From assembly GCA_019279435.1 (NCBI GenBank), contig JAAALK010000287.1, positions 67,273,144-67,337,143 of the forward strand: DNA of 64,000 nucleotides, written 5' to 3'. Positions 57,590 through 64,000 of the stretch are shown piece by piece. Under the pieces are notes generated by a model, which saw nothing but the letters and a program-made list of their open reading frames with translations, was not told the origin of the DNA and made no database searches. Source of the stretch: Zizania palustris (Eukaryota; Streptophyta; Magnoliopsida; Poales; Poaceae). Each line of letters opens with the position of its first letter. Position 1 is the stretch's first letter. Made by a program: the position numbers and the translations under genes.

Positions 57590-57840
57590 CGTGTCGAAAC
57601 TTGCTGACTCCTCAATGCTAGAGATCGTCACCTCCCATATGCTACGATCCAAAGCATAGAGAAGTTTGTTCACTCTATCATGATCAGAATAAGCTAAAGT
57701 CCTAGTTGAGCGCAAGTTGCTCACAATGTAGTCAAAGCGCACAAACATGGCATCTACTAATTCACCAGGGTGTTGCACAAATAGTTGATATTCTTGGTTA
57801 TGTGTGTTTGGTGCCTGACCTTGATCTGGGTAGAGCCCTC

Positions 57841-57990
57841 CACTACCAAAAAAATGGTCTTTAGTGACACAGCTTTAGTGACGGGTAAAAGACACACATC
57901 AGTAATACACTTTTATTGACGGACCGTTTCACACGCGTTAGTAAAGTTGTATTATTAGTGATGGGTGCTAGGATTGTTATTTTAATGTGC
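57841..57990 (+). mobile_element. Terminus of a CACTA (En/Spm-type) DNA transposon
   Basis: Copia D coding sequence stops at 57840 and CACTACCAAAAAAATGG begins. CACTA is the defining terminal sequence of this superfamily, and the following TTAGTGACGGG / TTAGTGATGGG repeats look like subterminal repeats. Candidate 3-bp duplication CTC (57838-57840). The opposite TAGTG end was not found in the window, so the right boundary is unknown. Confidence 0.72.
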
Positions 57991-58540
57991 CATCATTTGT
58001 CATCTCAAATGGTGTACTTGAAGAGTTCTCATACCTGATATTGTCATTTGATTCCAAAATGCGTAGCGACACACTTAGATGCTTCCTAATGCTATTCCGT
58101 AACTGGGTGCTGTGAAACATGTCGTGGGATATGAGCGGTCAAGATGGATTTTACCCCTCATAATGGGTGAGACATCTCTGGGCCCCTCGAGGTAGTCGGA
58201 TTGGAAAAATGCATTGTGATGCCACTATGACTAAAGAGCTAGTTATGATTTGAATCTGATACTTCTTTGAGTGAAATATAAAGCTAACCAACAAGAGTGG
58301 CACACATCTTGCCTTGAGATTGTCTGATGTCATGTGGTAAACAGCTCGGTGCATGCATATATCAAGGTTCAGAGAAAATTTGATTTTTTATGCTTACGGG
58401 GTCAATATGTGTTGCTAGGTACCGCTATTGATTAGTGAGCCAAAAAAGGTTTCTGGTGAACAATCATTTGTGTATGAACCAATCGGGTCACACGCTTAAA
58501 GGGATGGCTTAAGAAACCGTGCCCAACAAAATTCTGGATG
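57991..58540. other. Unassigned sequence right of the CACTA end
   Basis: No ORF. Phrases such as GGGCCCCTCGAGGTAGTCGG and GTACCGCTATTGATTAGTGA remind me of grass copia LTR U3 sequence, but I cannot place a boundary. Confidence 0.3.
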
Positions 58541-58835
58541 TATCGGAAGTTCCAATTTAGAATCAGAAGTTCTAGTTATTTTTTATTAGAAACTAAGAGA
58601 TCGAATCGGATGTTCCGATATGGTATGGGAAGTTCTGATAATTTATGGTTTGAGAAACTGAGAGCTAAAATCGGAAGTTTCGATTATTTCTGATTTAGAG
58701 ACGGCGAGTTCAAACCGGAAGTTTTGATTTGGAATGGGAAGTTTCGATAGGGATGATCGGAAGTTCCGATAGGGGTATCGAAAGTTTCGATAATTTCTAG
58801 GTTGCAGATCGAGAGTCTAGATCAGAAGTTCCGAG
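58541..58835. repeat. Array of degenerate TCGGAAGTTCCGAT motifs
   Basis: About ten copies of (A/T)TCGGAAGTT(C/T)CGAT-like words, spaced 15-50 bp, each nearly self-complementary. Probably the enhancer-like part of the LTR that continues to 59345. Confidence 0.6.
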
Positions 58836-59345
58836 ATGGGCAAATAGATTGGATATGTTGGGATTTTCATCTGGATTTGGACTCCAGATCTTACCTCTAT
58901 ATAAAGGGAGGAGGAGGAGGTCGTGGGTAGGGGAGTTGCTCCTATTCCAAAAGCCCTATCCACCGTATCTCTCCTCCCCTCCTTGATCTCGAAAGTTGAG
59001 ATCGGTTTCTCCCTACGGTTCTCACGGTTGGTGCTAGCACGCCGGCATGTGGCAAATCTCATCCCTATACGTGTGGAGTGTGGACTCCGTAGAGGCTCTG
59101 CTTGAATAGCGGTGCTCGTGGGCTTCTTCATGTGGACATCACCGGTCTTCAGCGATTGGATCACCAGGGAATGGATAGAGTGAGACGAGGATAAGCGAGG
59201 ATACGCTTCCCCAACATTTTCATCCACTGCACTAGCGCGTCTCGCGTCAAAATGTAATGATTCATGATCCCTCTCACACATGGTTCCAAGGTTTGGGGTA
59301 AAATTTTAAAATTGTCAGCTAGTGTAGCTTTCTAATGTCCCAACA
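58836..59345 (+). other. Probable degraded copia LTR promoter and U5
   Basis: TATATAAAGG at about 58898, then a leader with CCCTATCC, GTGCTAGCACGCCGG, ACTAGCGCGTCTCGCGTC and an end TGTCCCAACA. This order resembles the R-U5 of RIRE1/BARE-type grass copia LTRs. The left boundary and any target duplication are not visible. Confidence 0.35.
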
Positions 59346-60152
59346 CCTATATCTAGGGCATCACCGCTTCTGCATCATCAATTGGTTGTCAAAGATCTAG
59401 GGCAGTCAAGGATCCCTGATGAAGAGTAGCTTCCATAAAAAGTAAAAGTAAATGATTAGTTTATGTCTTTTGCAAAGGAACTTTATTTTTATGAATGAAA
59501 TCCTCATTTTGCATGATTAAAAAATACTTGTGTACCAAAGTTGCTAGATTCTTGAGCAAACCTTGGGTTAGCCATATAGTACCCAGCGTAGGGATTTAAT
59601 GCCACATACATGCCTACTGACATCAGGTAACACAAGTCCTCAAACAATTCGAGTCTTTGGATTTTTTGAAGTCCTTTGCATAGCTATGGTCGAGTGCTTA
59701 GCTCTCGGTATAGCCATATAGTTTTAGGTGCAGGGAACTGATGCCACTTACATGCCAACCTGACATTAGACATCACAAGTTTTTGAGACCTTCAAGGCTT
59801 TAGCTAAGTTGAGGCTAAGGACATGAGCCCCCGAGGATCTTAGCAAGTGGTCGAGTACTGAGAGGGGCACACATGCTAATCCTGTTTCGCTCACGCGGTT
59901 GCTAATGCCAAACCCGTAGCAAATCCATATGCGTACAACTAGTTGATCTAGACATACAACATTTTGCGCCAATTCAAGAGGGGTCGAGCTTAGCGGGTTG
60001 GCGAAAAAAGTGTGCACTGAGAAGTGCACAAAAATAGAATTCAACTTTATTCACTTATGGGTGCGGGTACAAGAGTACTTAGTTGAACAAGATGGTGTGG
60101 TGATGCCATCGAATCCTGGTGAAATCAACGTGATCATACCTAGTATGCCAAC
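59346..60152. other. Unassigned region with an imperfect direct repeat
   Basis: Two related blocks of about 95 bp, GCCATATAGTACCC...CACAAGTCC (59571-59640) and GCCATATAGTTTTA...CACAAGTTT (59722-59782), period near 150 bp. The layout recalls the variable 3' regions of Tat elements, but no LTR or pol sequence supports it. No gene. Confidence 0.4.
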
Positions 60153-60746
60153 TGTCGGTGAATCACCAGCCAATACACCTAAGGGGTATCAGAGGTGATG
60201 ATTAGATGTGTGTAAGGTAAGCGCAACGCCTTCAAACCCAATGGTCAACTGTAAAATACCAGAGCCAAGATTTATACTAGTTCAAGCCTCCTAGAGGATA
60301 ATAGTCATATGTCTAGTGTTTTGGTATGTACTGTAATGGTGGATCTTACAATACGACGCAATCAAGCAAACAAGTCTTGGGTGTCGAAAGCAAGAAAAAT
60401 ATGCTAAAACTTGACGATGATCAAATGCCTCTAGGGGTGCCTCGCCTTCGTTATATACTTAGGAGGTGAGCCCAATAATCTTAGGACTCTATCCCGATTA
60501 AGACTCTATAATATCTAAGATTACATGTTAAACTCGCGTTATATTTCCTTAATTACAAGGATTCTTGTACACATATATCTTTCATATCGGATATGGGATC
60601 TAGTTACCTGATAAGGATTCACCTTTCATTATTGGAACTGAATGCCCCTTCATGGGCCATATTAGACTGCAATGTTGGACTTGACCTATCCTCGGTCTGA
60701 ATTAATAAGCCCAATTATAAGGTACCTAGGAGTCATATCCCCGACA
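60153..60746 (-). mobile_element. LTR of a Tat-type gypsy element, apparently solo
   Basis: TGTCGGTGAATCACC at the left, ATATCCCCGACA at the right, 594 bp. On the minus strand it starts TGTCGGGGATATGACTCC, a form known from grass gypsy LTRs, and holds a TATA-like AAGTATATAAC. Flanks CCAAC and GTGGG do not match, so solo status is uncertain. Confidence 0.6.
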
Positions 60747-61178
60747 GTGGGCTAGACTAAGTATAATCCTGACCCGATTGGGAATTTGCTATAGATAAGA
60801 AAGATTAAGATATATGTGTAAAGATATCGTTATAAATAGGAAATAACCTAAAGATGAATAAGAGCTTGGTTGTGATCCTAAGGATATACCAAGTAAGTAT
60901 GAGATTAATCTTAGAAACTTAGATATATACAAACACCCAAGCTCACATCAACACATTGTCATACACTTTTTCATCCCATCTACTATTCTAAACATAGGAT
61001 GCAAGTCTATTATCATCGAGAAGGCCTAGAGCTATATAAATCTATTGGCTTTGTTTATCGAGTTGATTATTTAGGCTAGGATATAATTGTTACCCTTGTC
61101 CATAAATCACCATCAAGGGTATCCCATTGATGGTCTCGTCAAGTAAAACATCGATAGTTGGCGTACCAGGCAGATGGG
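60747..61178 (+). other. Degraded gypsy LTR end with primer-site-like sequence
   Basis: Plus-oriented TATAAATAGG at 60831, then CAAACACCCAAGCTCACATC and, at 61158-61178, TTGGCGTACCAGGCAGATGGG. The last resembles the TTGGCGCGCCAGGTAGGGG that follows many grass Tat 5' LTRs. The left boundary is unclear. Confidence 0.42.
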
Positions 61179-61448
61179 TCATTGTCATTCTCTTAAAGGT
61201 TTTATTGTTGTTGGGACTCCACGGGTTGGCCTATTCTTGTTGGATAAAATTCAGCACATGATGCACGTTCGACACTGTCAGCACCAAGCATAACATATTT
61301 CTCTACCAACCTCCATTATGACTTTATCATCTCCTCAACTCGGTAGGGCTATGTTTCACCGATACGCCGTAATAGGTGTTGTTTTGGTATCCGATACGGT
61401 AGGATACGTTGATACATCCCGATATGCCCCGATACGCATATCGGGAAG
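61179..61448. other. Unassigned, with CGATACG repeats
   Basis: No gene. From 61360 onward, and again at 61745-61790 right of the MITE, CCGATACG/CGATATG words recur about eight times. They appear to be one older repeat interrupted by the MITE. Confidence 0.45.
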
Positions 61449-61699
61449 CAGTGGCGGATCTAGGGTTGCAAAGGGGCACATGCCCCTACCGCTGGTGTTT
61501 CATGTATATTTTTTTATATATTTCTTGTGTATTTCTTGTATATTTGTTTATAAATCCTTATATAATTTTAATAATTTTGTTATAGTTATGATTTTATATT
61601 TAATATTTATTTAAAATAGTGAATAATTTATATACATATTATTTGTGGCTGATATATAGTTTAGTTAGCCCCCCTACATTTTTCCTGGATCCGCCACTA
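61449..61699. mobile_element. hAT-type MITE
   Basis: 251 bp with terminal inverted repeats CAGTGGCGGATCTAGG and (reverse strand of the right end) TAGTGGCGGATCCAGG, flanked by a perfect 8-bp duplication TCGGGAAG (61441-61448, 61700-61707). Eight-base duplications and a YARNG terminus fit hAT. No ORF; AT-rich core. Confidence 0.85.
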
Positions 61700-61972
61700 T
61701 CGGGAAGTATCAAATTAATTTGATTAAAAAATAAATAAATAAATTCCCGATACACGTGTGGTACTTCTTGATATGTACATCCCGATACGTTGGCCCAAGC
61801 CCATATTAAACCCTAGTTTTCTTTCCTCTTAACACCACCAGCTGAGTCATGCTACCTGTATCCTCTTCAGCTTGCTAGCTTTTCTTTCGCCATACCAGCT
61901 GCCGGCCACCGGCCTTCTTGGTTGTCGACAGCTTTACCACTGCCAGAAGGGTAAAGGTGGAAGTGAAGAACT

Positions 61973-61997
61973 TATATATATATATGTGTGTGTGTGT
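61973..61997. repeat. (TA)n(TG)n microsatellite
   Basis: About 13 bases of TA followed by about 12 of TG. Confidence 0.9.
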
Positions 61998-62589
61998 TTG
62001 AAACTTTACAATGTTTAAGACTTTTAAACTTAAAGATTGTTATGTATGTTACATTATTATTGTTTAGCAAATTAACATATTAATATATATACCTATCATA
62101 TCGATGTAACTTATTTTTTTAGATTCGACCTATCAGCATATTGTCATACCCATCGGTGATACATGAGGGCCGAGTTGTACGTTGCCAACAGTATGTTGCT
62201 ACATGCCACACACAACCTGAGAAGGAGTATCGATCTCTCCTACACCATTTCATTCATGATGGCCGCTATTGTCTTCCACGATAATGAACCCTCCGATGTG
62301 GCTGAGACTGATGAACAACGACGGTCTTGCCAGCAATATAACACCGACTGCTTTACTGACTAACAGCTAAGATGGGAGCAGGGCCGTTCTCCAAGAAACT
62401 TAGGGCCCCTAAATTATATATATATAATATTTATTAAGACTTAAAATTTAGTTATCTGATCTAGGATTTCAGAAAATGCTTCATTAAAATATAGATTTAA
62501 AAGGTTACATGTGTTCAAAAATATATTTGGTTTTTTTCTTAACTTAAAAGCCTTAAAAGACATGAAGTCGTTGGATGATATTGAATCAA
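61998..62589. other. Unassigned AT-rich DNA
   Basis: A 66-codon frame at 62163-62363 (+) has no recognisable motif. AGGGCCGTTCTCC and AGGGCCCCTAAAT near 62385-62415 might be remains of a transposon end. No gene called. Confidence 0.35.
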
Positions 62590-62912
62590 AAAAATGTTAT
62601 GCTAAATTTGTGAAAATGTTTTCTTAAAATAGATCATCTGATGTTGAGTTTAATGATCTTTGTTCTAAAACAAGAGTTTTGTAAATAATTTTGCCAAATA
62701 GTTATATGTCTTTTATTGAGATTTTTGAGTTTGTCACAGACATAGATTGATATCAAAATCTTTTAATTGCTTATCAAATATTATTTACTATAAATGTGAC
62801 AGTGACATCAATTAAAAAAAGTTTTTCAAAGACTATCTTAAGTCAGATTGATATAGATAATATTATCGATAATTTTGTATCTAGAAATATAAGAAGAAAA
62901 CACTTTAAGTAA
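62590..62912 (+). pseudogene. hAT-family transposase relic, C-terminal dimerisation region
   Basis: One frame from 62640 to TAA 62910-62912 reads DVEFNDLCSKTRVL, stop, MSFIEIFEFVTDID, stop, YQNLLIAYQILFTINVTVTS, IKKSFSK, then DIDNIIDNFVSRNIRRKHF. Plant hAT transposases of the zinc-finger-MYM-like type carry a corresponding block with an A-Y-R-I-L-L-T-x-P-V-T-V-A-S-A-E-R-S-F-S-K core. Here the conserved A-E-R is I-K-K, there are at least two in-frame stops, and the segment after FSK is deleted. Not functional. Identification is from memory of the family pattern. Confidence 0.65.
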
Positions 62913-63038
62913 ACAATATAGCAATGAGCTCGTGATTAGTTTCTTTTTTGGCTTTTGTCGGTGATTTGAGATATGTTGTGACTCTCCTTTATAGTGCTTT
63001 GACTAATGAAAAATTTATTAGTGTCGTGCATTAATATT
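62913..63038. other. Short unassigned spacer
   Basis: AT-rich, nothing recognised; left flank of element H. Confidence 0.4.
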
Positions 63039-63595
63039 TGTTGGCATAAAAGATTACGCTAACAGGTTTGAATAGCCTTGAAGGCTAATTGAGAGGAAAG
63101 ATTGATTGCAAGCTAAAGCAGGCCTTCGAATGGGATAATAGCCTTACATCAGTTCGAAGTGTCTCTTATTATGTGCATTGATGTCCCTATTACAGTAGAA
63201 GGGAGGGGTATTTATAGGCAGAAATCCAATAGAGAAATATTATTCTATCCTCTAGTTACAACCGTCATAGTGGACTCTATTCATAAGGCCCCGTAGGGGT
63301 AAAATGGTAAGTGTATGTATGAACACTCAGATAAAGCAAACATCTTGTCTCATTTGGTGGTACCCCATTGGAGCTGGGGCCTCCGGGAGATAGCCAAGTA
63401 GAGGGGCCTCCGGAATGATTGAAGGCTCCGGGTTCCTTCTCGTGCTCCGTTTTTGGGGTCTATACAAGGGCTTCAGACTTGTTCTCTTGGGGTACTGTAG
63501 TGGTGACAGAAGGCTTTGCACCTTGCATGTTCCAAAACTGTCCTTCAGAGTGGTTCTCCTAATGGAAGGACTGATTGGATTATTTTCCCCCAACA
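63039..63595 (-). repeat. 3' LTR of gypsy H (F-like), element continues off the right edge
   Basis: TGTTGGCATAAAAGATTACG...TTATTTTCCCCCAACA, 557 bp. Its start shares more than 20 bases with the F LTR apart from one change. CTATAAATA on the minus strand at 63209-63217. The next bases, GTAGTTCCTTGAATA, align with those after the F 3' LTR (GTAGCCCCTCGAATA), so this is a 3' LTR with its PPT. Confidence 0.85.
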
Positions 63596-64000
63596 GTAGT
63601 TCCTTGAATATGTCTTTCTGGATGTCCTGCGTCATGGGAAAGGCAATATATGTAAGAAATAATTTCATACTTTGATCTTAGAATGACGACGATACTCGCA
63701 AATAGCTTCTATCACACCCTGAGTTGAGAAGGGGGACAGGTGAAGTGGTCTATAGGTGGAGTGTTCATCACAGATGCCTTCTGGAGAGGCCCTGGCTTAG
63801 AGTGCTCGCATGCGGCATCGGGTGGCCGTTTGTTATGCCGGCACCCCAAACATTTGCCTAGGGATCTCTGAGGATTGCCTCGGGTAACCAATCACCATTT
63901 CTAATGGGATGTCACTTCTGAAATCCCAACTGCCACAGATATTCCGGGATTTCATTTCCAATGGTTTTCCAGCAGAGGCCTCACTCGTCAGCGACGGGGG
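63596..64000 (-). other. Interior 3' end of gypsy H
   Basis: The only visible interior of H. By analogy with F, an antisense gene would start a few hundred bases further right; no TATA box or ORF for it is seen inside the window. Confidence 0.55.

Larger units (their letters stand above)
53352..57840 (-). pseudogene. gag: Copia D gag and start of pol, heavily decayed
   Basis: Minus-strand relic related to gag of B and C. From the right: NQEYQLFV and IVSNLRSTRTLAYSDHD; (solo LTR 56240-57589); a knuckle CFECGDTSHFKADYPNL in which the last Cys is Tyr; acidic tract; (solo LTR 54499-55346); coiled coil CLNCPLLSTSIELRDKH; GLGFERVEYIEKGK; Arg/Gly tail GGGRGDDFRARALEGG; FEQMARHWFSSF; and, at 53400-53470, the remains of the protease start (WIMD...HMV). 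Many stops and frame changes make it the oldest element here. It is cut by E at 53352 and by a CACTA terminus at 57841. Confidence 0.85.

Noticed and set aside
58817..59281. 154-codon minus-strand ORF
   Set aside because: It overlaps an LTR-like promoter and leader on the other strand and shows no motif.
62163..62363. 66-codon plus-strand ORF as a host exon
   Set aside because: No splice sites in frame or recognisable domain support it; it lies in transposon debris.

Overview
This window is a piece of a plant nuclear genome, most likely a grass. I infer that from the retrotransposon lineages present, not from any host gene. It is almost entirely nested transposable elements. I recognise no host protein gene, no tRNA or rRNA gene and no CRISPR array. 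Most reading frames belong to Ty3/gypsy (Tat-type and one large non-autonomous element) and Ty1/copia (SIRE/Maximus-type) LTR retrotransposons. The right-hand 6 kb holds older debris: a CACTA terminus, a hAT-type MITE, a hAT transposase relic and several LTR fragments.

Layout, oldest host first. Copia D (minus strand, gag region 53352-57840, badly decayed) hosts two solo LTRs (54499-55346 with target duplication AGCTT; 56240-57589 with CGTGT), the start of a CACTA element at 57841, and the right end of a plus-oriented copia-type LTR, element E (7644-8022 plus 51729-53351). E is broken by gypsy A (1-7643, minus, running off the left edge) and by copia B (8023-51728, minus, LTRs 2118 and 2172 bp). 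B is broken by gypsy F (10778-22141, minus, 495-bp LTRs, perfect AAAGC duplication) and by copia C (25371-46715, plus). C is broken inside its gag by element G (27749-38489, minus, two 4091-bp LTRs, perfect GGCAA duplication). The deepest chain is therefore D > E > B > C > G. Eye-counted LTR divergence agrees: G about 20 differences in 4.1 kb, F 7 in 495, C about 50 in 1.9 kb, B visibly more.

The most interesting unit is in gypsy F. Between its integrase and 3' LTR, on the strand opposite gag-pol, lies a five-exon gene (11729-15374). All four introns are GT-AG, 67-87 bp long, and every exon junction keeps frame. It has its own TATA box and an upstream cluster of five AACGG motifs. Exon 1 resembles the plant 'putative gypsy-type transposon' domain (Transposase_28, PF04195) and exon 4 is a long coiled coil. 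The sequence supports a spliced antisense gene carried by a Tat retrotransposon, damaged only by one in-frame TAG.

The second is element G, a young non-autonomous element with very long LTRs, an initiator-Met primer site and no pol. It carries only a coiled-coil ORF of unknown function and a Gag that seems to keep its N-terminus and zinc knuckle but lack the capsid. A copy of its own PPT-LTR junction and hairpin lies between the two ORFs.

The gag-pol genes divide the usual way: Gag packages RNA, protease matures it, RT and RNase H copy it, integrase inserts it. Nearly every copy here is inactivated by stops, frameshifts or catalytic changes, so the window is mostly a record of past activity.
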